Part shown: one piece after another, positions 35,061 through 44,487 of the stretch
How positions within the stretch are numbered: position 1 is the stretch's first letter
How the letters are laid out: every line of letters starts with the position of its first letter
DNA from: Bradyrhizobium sp. Arg816
GTDB lineage: Bacteria > Pseudomonadota > Alphaproteobacteria > Rhizobiales > Xanthobacteraceae
Assembly: GCF_029989365.1 (NCBI RefSeq)
Contig: NZ_JAPRAQ010000001.1
Span: 124,001 to 188,000, forward strand
DNA: 64,000 nucleotides
Reading direction: 5' to 3'
Notes under the pieces: generated by a model
What the model was told of the DNA's origin: nothing
Databases searched by the model: none
The model's input: only the letters and a program-made list of their open reading frames with translations
Made by a program: the position numbers and the translations under genes

Positions 35061-36028
35061 TAGCCGTGCTTCTTCGCCTCTACCGGCGGCGTGCCGTGGG
35101 TGTGGAACGACTCGATCGTCTTCAATCCCCACGCCTGGCCCTTCTTGCGCTCTTCTTCCGTCCACACGATCGGCTTCCAGTCGGGTGCGAGGATGAGGCG
35201 CGCGCCGGCATTGGCGACTTCGACGCGATTGCCGCCGGGCTCGTAGACATAGAGGAAGAAGGTCTGCTGGATCGCGTGCTTGTGCGGGCCGGTCTCGATG
35301 TGCACGCCGTTCTCCAGAAAAATATCGGCGGCGCGCAAAATCTCCTCGCGGCTGTCGAGCGCGTAGGTGACATGGTGGAAGCGGCCGGGCGTGCCGGAAT
35401 GGTCGAGCGAATAGGCGAAATCGTAGCTCTTGTTCGACATCGTCATCCACATCGCCGCTTCCCGCCCGTCGTTGAGCACGATCTGCTCGGTGAGGCGGCA
35501 GCCGAGATAGTTCTCGAAGAACTCGCGGTTGGCCTTGATGTCGACGGCGAGGCAGTTGAGATGGTCGAGGCGGCGAACGTTGACGCCGCGCGCAGGAAAG
35601 CGCTGCGCCTGGTTCTTCAGTGCAGGCTTCAGCTCCGGCGGCGCCTGGTACCATTCGGTCTCGTAATAGAGCTCGACGATGTGGCCGTCGGGGTCGCGGC
35701 AGCGGAAGGTCGGCCCCTGCCCCATGTCGCCATCGATCCAGCCGATGTCGAAGCCGGAGCCTTTGAGCGCGGCGACGCGGCGCTCCAGCGCCTGCTGGCT
35801 GCGCGCGCGCAGCGCCATATGTTCCATGCCTGACGTCTTCGACGCCGTGAGCTTGAGCGAATAGCGCTCATAATCGTCCCAGCCACGCAAGTAGACCGAC
35901 TCGCCCTTCTGCCCGCTCACGGTCATGCCCATGACGTCGACGAAGAATTTCAGGCTCTCGTCGGGCTTCGGCGTCAGCAGCTCCATGTGGCCGAGATGAG
36001 CAAGATCGAGGATCGGTTCGGGCTGCAT
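35060..36028 (-). CDS. Type I extradiol (VOC-family) ring-cleavage dioxygenase
   Basis: A 322-residue two-domain vicinal-oxygen-chelate protein. In the C-terminal catalytic domain the iron ligands are visible as His in RRLDHLNCLAVD, His in GRFHHVTYALDS and Glu in GGNRVEVANA, as in catechol 2,3-dioxygenase/BphC types. The N-terminal domain starts LAHLGHMELLTPKPDESLKF. It opens a catechol-type ring next to one hydroxyl. ATG 36028 was chosen because the family begins there. A perfect 9-bp-arm operator lies 106 bp upstream and matches the tetR-ligI operon site, so it probably supplies that pathway. The substrate is unknown. Confidence 0.85.
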   Translation of the reverse strand: MQPEPILDLAHLGHMELLTPKPDESLKFFVDVMGMTVSGQKGESVYLRGWDDYERYSLKLTASKTSGMEHMALRARSQQALERRVAALKGSGFDIGWIDGDMGQGPTFRCRDPDGHIVELYYETEWYQAPPELKPALKNQAQRFPARGVNVRRLDHLNCLAVDIKANREFFENYLGCRLTEQIVLNDGREAAMWMTMSNKSYDFAYSLDHSGTPGRFHHVTYALDSREEILRAADIFLENGVHIETGPHKHAIQQTFFLYVYEPGGNRVEVANAGARLILAPDWKPIVWTEEERKKGQAWGLKTIESFHTHGTPPVEAKKHG

Positions 36029-36133
36029 GCTTTCCTCCAGGCGTGGCTGCGATCCGCCGGACCGGATCGCGCAACCGGACGCAAGGCTGCAAACGCGCTC
36101 AAGTGTCCGGGGGCGGCATCCAGGCCGCCGGTT

Positions 36134-36155
36134 CATTTGTACTAATGTACAAATG
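36134..36155. promoter_or_regulatory. Class A operator upstream of the extradiol dioxygenase
   Basis: CATTTGTAC (36134-36142), TAAT, GTACAAATG (36147-36155): a perfect 9-bp inverted repeat. Its 18-bp core matches the site at 14000-14017 in 16 positions, differing only in two spacer bases. This links the dioxygenase to the TetR regulator at 13285-13995. Confidence 0.7.
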
Positions 36156-36448
36156 ATTAGCTCCCGTCAACAAATCAAAACATGGCCGCCCGGATCGAGT
36201 GACGCGCCAGCCGGGATGACCTCCATCCCCGAAGGGCGGACCGACTGACCGAATGGTAAAATCTTCCTTAAGCGCTGTCGGGCCTATCGGCCTAGAAAAG
36301 CGGCATTCCCCTACCGATTCCGCCCGCAAGTATGCATTAGGAGCAAATCTCTCAACCGAATTGTCGCAGATTTAACAAAGCCCCCGCGCCTGCCGTTTAA
36401 CCGTTTGTCCAGCCGCGGCACGCATAGTCAGGGTTAAATCTCTTGCTC
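36156..36448. other. Intergenic region, no gene seen
   Basis: About 290 bp between the operator of the dioxygenase and the HerA-like ATPase. The base composition is less GC-rich than the genes. It probably carries the ATPase promoter; no confident -35/-10 pair, RNA gene or further palindrome was found. Confidence 0.4.
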
Positions 36449-38203
36449 ATGCCAGGTTCATTCATCGTGACATCCTTTGGACGCGTGATTTCGGTACGCG
36501 GGTCGCTCGCTCGGGTCGGGCTGCTGGCGGCAAGCCAGATGCCGATCTCGGAAATTCGGGCCACGGTCGGCCGGTTCGTCAGCATCCGCTGCGCCAGCTC
36601 GGTGATCGTCGCCATGATCACCGAGGTGTCCTGCGAGAACCTCTCGAGCTCCGACTACATCGCCATCGCGTCGGTCGACCTGCTCGGCGAAATCCACAAT
36701 GCCGCCGACAAGGCCAAGTTTCAGCGCGGCGTCACCAACTATCCGACCATCGGCGATTCCGTCGACCTGATCACGAGCCAGGAGCTGCGCACGATCTACG
36801 CGCCGACCGGATCGGACCAGATCAATGTCGGCTTCCTCCAGCAGGACCGCTCCGTCGTCGCCTATGTCGACGTCGAGGAAATGCTCTCCAAGCATTTCGC
36901 GGTGCTGGGATCGACCGGCGTCGGCAAATCCACCGGCGTGTCGCTGCTGCTCAACGAAATCCTGAAATCACGCCCGAACCTGCGCATCTTCCTGCTCGAC
37001 GTGCACAACGAATATGGCCGCTGCTTCGGCGACCGCGCGCTGGTGCTCAACCCGCGAAACCTGAAGCTGCCGTTCTGGCTGTTCAACTTTGAAGAGATCG
37101 TCGACGTGCTGTTCGGCGGCCGCGCCGGCGTGCCCGAGGAGCTCGACGTTCTCGCCGAGGTGATCCCGATCGCCAAGGGCATCTACACCCAGTATCAGAA
37201 CACCGATCGACTCGGCCTGAAGCGCATCGATCCCAAGCAGGTCGGCTTCACCGTCGATACGCCGGTGCCATACCGCCTGGTCGATTTGATCTCGCTGATC
37301 GACGAGCGCATGGGCAAGCTGGAAAACCGCTCCTCGCGCATCATCTATCACAAGCTGATCTCGCGCATCGAGGCCGTCCGCAACGACCCGCGCTACGCCT
37401 TCATGTTCGACAACGCCAATGTCGGCGGCGACACCATGGCCGAGGTGATCAGCCATCTGTTCCGCCTGCCCGCCAACGGCAAGCCGATGACAGTGATGCA
37501 GCTCGCCGGCTTCCCGGCCGAGGTCATCGATTCCGTTGTCTCGGTGCTGTGCCGCATGGCCTTCGACTTCGGCCTGTGGAGCGACGGCGTGTCGCCGATG
37601 CTGTTCGTCTGCGAAGAGGCGCACCGCTACGCCTCGGCCGACCGCAATGTCGGCTTCGGGCCGACCCGCAAGGCGGTGTCGCGCATCGCCAAGGAAGGCC
37701 GCAAATACGGCGTCTATCTCGGCCTCATCACCCAACGTCCGGCCGAGCTCGACGCCACCATCATCTCCCAGTGCAACACGCTGTTCACGATGCGTCTGGC
37801 CAACGAGCGCGACCAGGCGCTGCTGCGCGCCGCGGTGTCGGATGCCGCCGCGAACCTGCTGTCCTTCGTGCCATCGCTCGGCACCCGCGAGGTGCTGGCG
37901 TTCGGCGAAGGCGTCGCACTGCCGACCCGCCTGCGCTTCAAGGAAGTGCCGCCGCATCAATTGCCGCGCGGCGAAGCCACCATCTCAAGCGTGCCGTCGG
38001 TCACCTCCGGTCACGACATGCATTTCGTCGGCGCCGTGCTCGAACGCTGGCGCGGCGCCACCTCGCAACGCGACGCGCCGAACGACCCGGTGTTTTCGCA
38101 GCCGCCCGCAAAGACGCTCGCGACCGCCGAAGCGCCGATGCTGCAGCCCTCGATGGGGCTGGACCCGGACCGCTTCTCGCTGCTGAAGAAGCCACTGCGG
38201 TAA
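36449..38203 (+). CDS. HerA-like (DUF87) hexameric ATPase
   Basis: A 584-residue protein. An N-terminal beta-barrel (HAS-barrel-like, about residues 1-115) precedes a HerA/FtsK-type ATPase with Walker A GSTGVGKST (about residue 154), Walker B MLFVCEEAHRY and the arginine-finger region LGLITQRPAELDATII. HerA proteins pump or translocate DNA, usually with the nuclease NurA. No NurA or other nuclease gene is adjacent here. ATG 36449 was chosen; a TTG two codons upstream is possible. It could act alone in DNA repair or with a distant partner. Confidence 0.85.
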   Translation: MPGSFIVTSFGRVISVRGSLARVGLLAASQMPISEIRATVGRFVSIRCASSVIVAMITEVSCENLSSSDYIAIASVDLLGEIHNAADKAKFQRGVTNYPTIGDSVDLITSQELRTIYAPTGSDQINVGFLQQDRSVVAYVDVEEMLSKHFAVLGSTGVGKSTGVSLLLNEILKSRPNLRIFLLDVHNEYGRCFGDRALVLNPRNLKLPFWLFNFEEIVDVLFGGRAGVPEELDVLAEVIPIAKGIYTQYQNTDRLGLKRIDPKQVGFTVDTPVPYRLVDLISLIDERMGKLENRSSRIIYHKLISRIEAVRNDPRYAFMFDNANVGGDTMAEVISHLFRLPANGKPMTVMQLAGFPAEVIDSVVSVLCRMAFDFGLWSDGVSPMLFVCEEAHRYASADRNVGFGPTRKAVSRIAKEGRKYGVYLGLITQRPAELDATIISQCNTLFTMRLANERDQALLRAAVSDAAANLLSFVPSLGTREVLAFGEGVALPTRLRFKEVPPHQLPRGEATISSVPSVTSGHDMHFVGAVLERWRGATSQRDAPNDPVFSQPPAKTLATAEAPMLQPSMGLDPDRFSLLKKPLR

Positions 38204-38315
38204 AGACGGCGCGGCTGGGCGCGACGGGGAATGCCCCGGATATCGCGGCTCAAGGCCGCGTCTCGCGGATAGCCCAAGGCTTGTCCTTCGTGCTACCCTT
38301 GGCTTTGGAGCCGGT

Positions 38316-41234
38316 TTGAGCACGCGGGGCGCGAGGATGTCCGTGGGCGGTGCCAATATTGCGGATCGCAACATCATAACGGTGCTCGCCGTCGACATGG
38401 TGGGTTCAACTCGCCACATCGCGGCTTGCGACCCCGATGAAGCTCAAGCGTTTTTGGACCATTGGCTGGATCACATCCGCAGTTCCGTGGAGCGTCTCGG
38501 GGGACAGATTGTCCACTATGCGGGAGACGGTGGCATTGCCATATTCGGCTGGCCAACCGCATATGAGGATCATGCGGATCGTGCGTGCATCGCAGCCTGG
38601 GACATTCAGAGTCATAGCCAGTCGACCGGCCCCAGGGGAGATCCGGTCAATTTTCGCGTCGGACTTCACTCCGGCCTGGTCGGCTTACGCATAGGCGGCA
38701 AAAACGCCATCGCCCGCTTCGACGTTTCCGGAGCGACCGTGCACGTCGCTGCCAAGCTGCAGCAGGAAGCGGCGGCAGACGAGATCAGGGTAAGCGCCGA
38801 AACCGCAAAGCTGTGCCGATCGCCACTCGACCTTACGGCACACAAGACGACTTCGGGAATCGCCGATCGGGTCATCGAGGCCTACACGCTGATTGCCCGG
38901 CCGGACGATGTCGATCACAACGAAATCGCCAGCCGCTATCAAAATCCGATCGTGAATCGGGTCGACGAGCTTGCGGCGCTTCGGGGGCTACTCCCGCGCC
39001 CGGGCGCCAAAAGCTGCTCCGTCGCCCTGCTGGGCGAACCAGGTATCGGCAAGAGCCGCCTTGCGACAGCCGTAATGACCGAGGCACTGACATCCGACGT
39101 GAGGTGTTGCGTCTTTTATGGCGGCGTGCAGAGACGTGCCACCGCATTCGCCGCCGCCCGCACGTTGGTGGGCGACATGCTCGCTGCAAACAACTCATCG
39201 TCGGATGAACATATTCGGAAGGCTCTCGCGGAACTGCACGTCGAGGCAGGCGATCGCAGAAAGCTCGAAGCCCTGTTCATCGTTGGAAAAGCGTCCTCTC
39301 GCCAACGATTGACCGACAATACGCAAACGCAAATTGCACGCGCACTTGTCAATGCCTTCCTCGCATTGGCGCTAAGTAGACCAACTCTCTTGCTGATCGA
39401 AGACCTCCAGTGGATCGATCCGGAAAGCCGCCATTTCCTGAAATTACTCGCGCGCGCAAGTACCCCGCAGCCGCTTTGCATATTGCTGACCGGACGTCCG
39501 GAATCATCAGACCAGGCCATGGAGATTGCGGACTCGCTCATTCATCTGCAACCGCTGTCGCGGGCCTGCATGGAGGCTTTGGGACGCCAATTGTGGCCGA
39601 AAACTCGATCCCCGACCGTGTTTGCGAGAGCGATCGATCGCGCTGACGGCGTCCCCTTCGTATTGGAAGAGTTCTTGCGTTCGGCGGACGCGACGAACGC
39701 AACGAGCGAACAACTGCCTCAGAGCGTCGAGTCCGTGATTCATGCGCGGCTGCAACGGCTTTCTCCGAAGATGAAGACATTCGCGCAGACGCTTAGCCTG
39801 CTGGGAGAGGAGGTCGAAATCCAATTGGCTACGACGGTGCTCGGCGTGGACGTAGGCGAGCTGCTGACTGCATTGTTCGAGCTTGCCCGATTTGCTTTTG
39901 TCCATCCGCTTGCGGGTAACTCCGTGCGTTTCCGGCATCAGATCATCGCCGAGGCCTGTGCAAACACGATACCGCGTGGCCGGCGTCTGGAAATCCACCA
40001 GGCCGCTGTCCAGGCAATCGTGCGGCGTTACCCGAATCTGGATGGCCGTTACGAACAGTTGGCCTTTCATGCAGAGGAAGCCGGAGATTCTGGTGCTGCA
40101 CTTGGCTATCTCTGGGAGGCTGCCGTCGAAGCGCGCCGGAACGCCGCAGCCTCATCGCTCAGCTTGATATACGACCGGGCGCTCAAGCTCATCGAGCGTC
40201 TTGGGGAAGCCGCCGAAGAAAAATATGTCGACTTCGGTCGAATGAGCTTCGCTTCGATGCTGCAACTCGGCGAATTCAAAAAAGTAAATATGCATTTGCC
40301 ACGAACGTTGGAGCTGGCGCGGCGCCAAGGCAGGATTGCTCACGTGTGCAGCGTCCAGTCGCAACTCGGAATGGTCTACTGGTTTGAGGGCCGGTATGAA
40401 GAAGGGCTGCAAATAACGAGCGAGGGATTGAGAACAGCTCGAGCGCTGAAATCGACCGCACTCATATTTTCAAATCAGACCATCATGGCAAATGTGTTGC
40501 ACAGCATGGGCCATGTCCATCGCGCGATTGCGGCGATGGACGAACTGAATGAAATGCTCACAGGAGAACTCGAGACTGCCCGCCTCGGGACACCGGCCGG
40601 TCCAAAATGCACGGTTTTGGCATTCAGGAGCTGGTTCATGAATGCAACAGGTCAATATGCGGAGGCGCTCGGATTCGCATTGCGTGCATTGGAGATCGCA
40701 GTTCGTGAACAGGATTCATATGGGCAAGTGCTCGCCCGCATTACGATGGGGCGAAATCTCCTCATGCTCCATCGAAATGACCAGGCTGTGGAATGCTTGT
40801 CGATCGCAAGGGAGATCGTCGAACGTAACGGGTACGATGCCAGCAAGGCCAACCTGACCGGAGCAATGGCGACCGCTCTGGCACGAACAGGCCAGGCACA
40901 TCAGGCCGTCGACCTGATAGACGCTTGTATGGAGAGCGGCACGCATCTGCGGACAGGCCAGATCGAGCTCTGCCTTCTCTATGCGGGTTATGCTGAGGCT
41001 CTCGTTCGGGACGGGAAATCCGAACGTGGCCTGAGCGCCTTGGATGATGCTCTTTCCATCGCCAGGACCATCAGGAATCCATGGCTGATTGTAGAATGTC
41101 TTGGCCTGAGGGCGCGACTGTTCGCCGAGGCGAAGCCTGGCACCGCCCGCGTCGTTGAGGATCTCGCCGAGATGCACGCGATTTGCGATCAGTTTGGCAT
41201 TGTTGCCTGGGACGGATCCCGGCTCGCGGTTTAG
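38316..41234 (+). CDS. Cyclase-homology / AAA ATPase / TPR protein with a degenerate cyclase site
   Basis: A 972-residue protein. Residues about 20-190 are a class III cyclase domain: both metal Asp sites are kept (AVDMVGSTR, YAGDGGIAIFG), but the transition-state motif reads GATVHVAAKLQ, where active enzymes have N and R (VN-x2-AR). Residues about 215-500 are an STAND/AAA ATPase (Walker A LGEPGIGKS about 240, Walker B LLLIEDLQWIDPE about 360). Residues 560-972 are TPR-like helices. The TTG at 38316 has GGAG five bases upstream; ATG 38337 is the alternative. Codons and base content differ from the neighbours, which may point to transfer. Confidence 0.82.
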   Translation: MSTRGARMSVGGANIADRNIITVLAVDMVGSTRHIAACDPDEAQAFLDHWLDHIRSSVERLGGQIVHYAGDGGIAIFGWPTAYEDHADRACIAAWDIQSHSQSTGPRGDPVNFRVGLHSGLVGLRIGGKNAIARFDVSGATVHVAAKLQQEAAADEIRVSAETAKLCRSPLDLTAHKTTSGIADRVIEAYTLIARPDDVDHNEIASRYQNPIVNRVDELAALRGLLPRPGAKSCSVALLGEPGIGKSRLATAVMTEALTSDVRCCVFYGGVQRRATAFAAARTLVGDMLAANNSSSDEHIRKALAELHVEAGDRRKLEALFIVGKASSRQRLTDNTQTQIARALVNAFLALALSRPTLLLIEDLQWIDPESRHFLKLLARASTPQPLCILLTGRPESSDQAMEIADSLIHLQPLSRACMEALGRQLWPKTRSPTVFARAIDRADGVPFVLEEFLRSADATNATSEQLPQSVESVIHARLQRLSPKMKTFAQTLSLLGEEVEIQLATTVLGVDVGELLTALFELARFAFVHPLAGNSVRFRHQIIAEACANTIPRGRRLEIHQAAVQAIVRRYPNLDGRYEQLAFHAEEAGDSGAALGYLWEAAVEARRNAAASSLSLIYDRALKLIERLGEAAEEKYVDFGRMSFASMLQLGEFKKVNMHLPRTLELARRQGRIAHVCSVQSQLGMVYWFEGRYEEGLQITSEGLRTARALKSTALIFSNQTIMANVLHSMGHVHRAIAAMDELNEMLTGELETARLGTPAGPKCTVLAFRSWFMNATGQYAEALGFALRALEIAVREQDSYGQVLARITMGRNLLMLHRNDQAVECLSIAREIVERNGYDASKANLTGAMATALARTGQAHQAVDLIDACMESGTHLRTGQIELCLLYAGYAEALVRDGKSERGLSALDDALSIARTIRNPWLIVECLGLRARLFAEAKPGTARVVEDLAEMHAICDQFGIVAWDGSRLAV

Positions 41235-41516
41235 CAAGGCCGCTCGGGTCGAGACACACCAGTTTACCGGGGCCCATTTCGCGGGCCGCCGCGCTTCAAT
41301 GGGCGTGGCATGCCATCCGGGGCTCCGGCCCGGAGCAACGACCTTGACGGGACTTTGCCAAGAAGTACAATCTCGAGCATCGGACGGCTATTTCTGACAG
41401 CTCTCGTCGCCACCGGGCGAGCTGCGTTACTTTCTCTCGCCCAGCTGCGCATATCTCGACAGATTCTGGTTTCGAGACAACGGGTGGTTCAATTGTAGTT
41501 CATGGAGGGTCATGCG

Positions 41517-43295
41517 ATGCGTCGTGTCGCTTTCCTCATTCGCATTGCGCTGGTCGTCGCCGCAAGTTCGGGAATTGAGACCGCTCTCGGCGATCCAATA
41601 TATGTCGACCAAGGCCCGTATTGGACAGCGGAAGACAGGGCCGACTACTACACGCGCGACCAAGGCTCCCGCTTAATCAACCTCACCTGGTTACGGGCAT
41701 TGAAAGCGAAGGACGGACAACCGTTCCTCTCGGACGGTCTGGCCCGATACGGCTTTCTCCCAAATCCGGGCGACAAGGCCAACCTCCCCGTCGGCCTCCA
41801 CACCACAGGTCCCGCAGAGTCCCAGATGGTCGGGATAACATGCTCCGCGTGTCACACGCGGCAGGTTGAAGTGGAGGGCAAGACGTACCGCATCGATGGC
41901 GGTCCGGCCTTTATGGATTTCCAGGAGTTCCTGAGCGACCTGGACAAGGCGGTAGGAGACGCAACCGCCAGCAAGACGGCATTCGCTGCATTTGCTGCGG
42001 CCGTCTCCCAACCTGCGACACCTTCTGATGCCGATGTTGACGCACTACGTCAGAGGGTTGATGCATGGCACCTGCGCTTCCATGCATTCGTGGCCGGTAC
42101 ATTGCCGCCTGTTGGCTGGGGGCCTGGGCGGCTGGACGCCGTCGGAATCATCTTCAACCGCATATCCGGCACCGACGTCGGGCCGCCGCCTGATTTTTTG
42201 ATCAAGGACAACATGAGGATTGCCGACGCTCCGGTGCGGTATCCTTTCCTGTGGAACACACCGATGCAGAACCAAACCGACTGGGCCGGTTTTGTGTCGA
42301 ATGGAAACCGCGTTTTTGCACTTGCCCGGAACACCGGGCAAGCTCTGGCGTTCGCCAACTTTGAACCAAAGCGTTCGTCCGGCTTATTCTTGGACTACGC
42401 CAACTCCATCAACTTCGATGGGCTGGAAAGACTCGAGAAATTGATCTTGAAGATGGGTCCGCCAAAATGGCCACGGGAATGGCCTATCGACTCGAAACTG
42501 GCTGACGACGGTCAAAAACTCTACGAAAGACACTGCAGCGAGGGGTGTCACAAGAAGAAGGAGATACACGCCCTGCGTGACTTTTTTGCTACGACGTGGG
42601 AGACGCCGCTCAAGAACGTCGGCACCGACACTCGTCAATTCGATGAGCTCGGTTGGAGAGTGAAGACCGGCGCGCTGAAGGGAGCAGGCACCCTGGGGGT
42701 CGCCAGGGATCTCAAGGAAGAGGATTATGCCGTCCACATGATGTTTAGCGCAGTCGCCGGCACGATTCTGAACTATAAGCTGTCTTTAGGGAGCGAGCTC
42801 GGTGCTGGTGACGGCTTTGGCTCCTCCTTGCCTCGCAACGGGCCAATGGCGCGCTCCGCACCCAAGTCTCCGTTGCCAGCGTCTCCGGCTCCGGCACGGG
42901 CCTCCACCGAACCGCCCAGCGCGCAACCATCGGGAGCGCCGGACAGCCTGACAATCGAGCCTTGGACGTTTTTCAGGCGCACCCTCAAGAGAGGCAAGTA
43001 TGAAGCTCGCGTGCTGGAGGGAATTTGGGCCGCGGCGCCTTACTTGCACAACGGCTCGGTGCCGACATTGGCGGAATTGCTCGTACCGCCTGCGAAGCGC
43101 ATGTCACAGTTCAAAGTTGGCGCGAGATACGACATCAAAAATGTTGGTCTTGACGTCACACAAGAGGGGCCAACTCGTCCAGTCACCGATTGCAATGACC
43201 TCAATTCAGGAAACAGCCGATGCGGGCATGACTATGGCACGAGCTTGAGCGACGACGAAAAGAAGGCACTCCTCGAATATTTGAAGACTCTTTGA
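41517..43295 (+). CDS. RoxA-like dihaem cytochrome c (MauG/rubber-oxygenase superfamily)
   Basis: A 592-residue secreted cytochrome with a signal peptide (MRRVAFLIRIALVVAASSGI). Haem site 1 is CSACH (about residue 109). Site 2 is CSEGCH (about 340), a CX3CH rather than CXXCH. The C-terminal APYLHNGSVPTLAELL is typical of the RoxA/dihaem peroxidase group. A Pro/Ala/Ser-rich linker lies near residues 440-480. RoxA-type enzymes cleave polyisoprene in the periplasm, but most homologues are uncharacterised. ATG 41517 has GGAGG eight bases upstream and is better than ATG 41502. The 280 bp before it hold no gene. Confidence 0.83.
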   Translation: MRRVAFLIRIALVVAASSGIETALGDPIYVDQGPYWTAEDRADYYTRDQGSRLINLTWLRALKAKDGQPFLSDGLARYGFLPNPGDKANLPVGLHTTGPAESQMVGITCSACHTRQVEVEGKTYRIDGGPAFMDFQEFLSDLDKAVGDATASKTAFAAFAAAVSQPATPSDADVDALRQRVDAWHLRFHAFVAGTLPPVGWGPGRLDAVGIIFNRISGTDVGPPPDFLIKDNMRIADAPVRYPFLWNTPMQNQTDWAGFVSNGNRVFALARNTGQALAFANFEPKRSSGLFLDYANSINFDGLERLEKLILKMGPPKWPREWPIDSKLADDGQKLYERHCSEGCHKKKEIHALRDFFATTWETPLKNVGTDTRQFDELGWRVKTGALKGAGTLGVARDLKEEDYAVHMMFSAVAGTILNYKLSLGSELGAGDGFGSSLPRNGPMARSAPKSPLPASPAPARASTEPPSAQPSGAPDSLTIEPWTFFRRTLKRGKYEARVLEGIWAAAPYLHNGSVPTLAELLVPPAKRMSQFKVGARYDIKNVGLDVTQEGPTRPVTDCNDLNSGNSRCGHDYGTSLSDDEKKALLEYLKTL

Positions 43296-43406
43296 CAGCC
43301 TCGACTCTGTCTGCGCTAGAAGATGTAGTCCGCGCAAGCGCTTTGCGCGAAGGACTGCGATCGACTATGTTCCGCGTTCCCCGAGAACCCGATCCGGAAC
43401 ATCGTC

Positions 43407-43988
43407 ATGTCTCCTCCTCCCTCAAAACGCTTCCCCGCACCCGCCCTCGACACACTCCCCGACGACATCCGCACGCGCCTGCTCGCCGTGCAGGAGAAGA
43501 GCGGCTTCGTGCCGAACGTGTTCCTGACGCTGGCCTACCGGCCCGACGAGTTCCGCGCGTTCTTCGCCTATCATGATGCGCTGATGGAGAAGGACGGCGG
43601 CCTCACCAAGGCCGAGCGCGAGATGATCGTGGTCGCGACCTCGGCGGCCAACCAGTGCCAGTATTGCGTGATCGCGCACGGCGCGATCCTGCGCATTCGC
43701 GCCAAGAACCCTGTGATCGCCGACCAGGTCGCTGTGAACTACCGCAAGGCCGACATCACGCCGCGGCAAAAGGCGATGCTCGATTTCGCGATGAAGGTTT
43801 CGGCCGACGCGCAGCGCGTCTCCGAGGAGGACTTCGCGGCGCTCGCGCCGCACGGCTTCAGCGACGACGACATCTGGGACATCGCCGCAATCTCGGCCTT
43901 CTTCGCGCTGTCCAATCGGCTGGCAAACTTCACCGGCATGAGGCCGAACGAGGAGTTTTACCTGATGGGGCGTTTGCCGAAAAAATGA
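43407..43988 (+). CDS. Peroxidase-related AhpD/carboxymuconolactone decarboxylase-like protein
   Basis: A 193-residue all-helical protein with the AhpD-type active site NQCQYCVIAHGAILR (CxxC plus His), preceded by LTKAEREMIVVATSAANQ. Such proteins reduce peroxides by a thiol mechanism, often as trimers or hexamers. Its stop overlaps the MgtC gene start by 4 bp, so it is coupled to a membrane protein. No dedicated reductase is adjacent. Confidence 0.85.
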   Translation: MSPPPSKRFPAPALDTLPDDIRTRLLAVQEKSGFVPNVFLTLAYRPDEFRAFFAYHDALMEKDGGLTKAEREMIVVATSAANQCQYCVIAHGAILRIRAKNPVIADQVAVNYRKADITPRQKAMLDFAMKVSADAQRVSEEDFAALAPHGFSDDDIWDIAAISAFFALSNRLANFTGMRPNEEFYLMGRLPKK

Positions 43989-44467
43989 CGGAGCTCGACT
44001 GGCCCGAAATCCTTGCTCGTCTCGGTGCCGCGACCGTCGCCGCCGGCGCGATCGGCCTCGACCGCGACCTGCACGGCAAGCCGATCGGGCTGAAGACGCT
44101 CGGCATCGTCGGGCTCTCCACGGCGACCGTGGTTCTGCTCGCCCTGCAGCTCGCCGAACCAACCAGGGTCGCCGATGCCGCAAGCCGCGTCATCCAGGGC
44201 ATCCTCACCGGCATCGGCTTTCTCGGTGCCGGCGTCATCGTGCATCAGAGCATCGGATTTCGCGTCCGCGGGCTGACCAGCGCCGCCTGCACCTTTCTCG
44301 CGGCCTGCATCGGCATCGTCTGCGGTGCCGGACAGTGGAAGATCGTCACCGTCGCGCTGGCCCTCGCCTTCGTGCTGTTGACGGTGGGCCGCCACATCGA
44401 GCGGCGGTTGCACCGCATGCTCGGCGGCAAAGGCGGCCCGCGCGAGGCAGAGACGCCGCACGAGTAG
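43985..44467 (+). CDS. MgtC/SapB-family membrane protein
   Basis: A 160-residue membrane protein with four to five helices. The family features are AIGLDRDLHGKPIGLKTLGI, the GILTGIGFLGAGVIVH block and VRGLTSAACTFLAACIGI. MgtC proteins help survival at low magnesium or in hosts and are not transporters of Mg2+ themselves. The start ATG 43985 overlaps the upstream stop. It lacks the C-terminal ACT-like domain of longer MgtC proteins. Confidence 0.85.
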   Translation: MTELDWPEILARLGAATVAAGAIGLDRDLHGKPIGLKTLGIVGLSTATVVLLALQLAEPTRVADAASRVIQGILTGIGFLGAGVIVHQSIGFRVRGLTSAACTFLAACIGIVCGAGQWKIVTVALALAFVLLTVGRHIERRLHRMLGGKGGPREAETPHE

Positions 44468-44487
44468 CGTTGCGCGCCGGTACCGAC

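Noticed and set aside
38235..38270. GC-rich hairpin after the HerA-like gene as a terminator
   Set aside because: CGCGGC/GCCGCG stem exists but no T-run follows; support is too weak.
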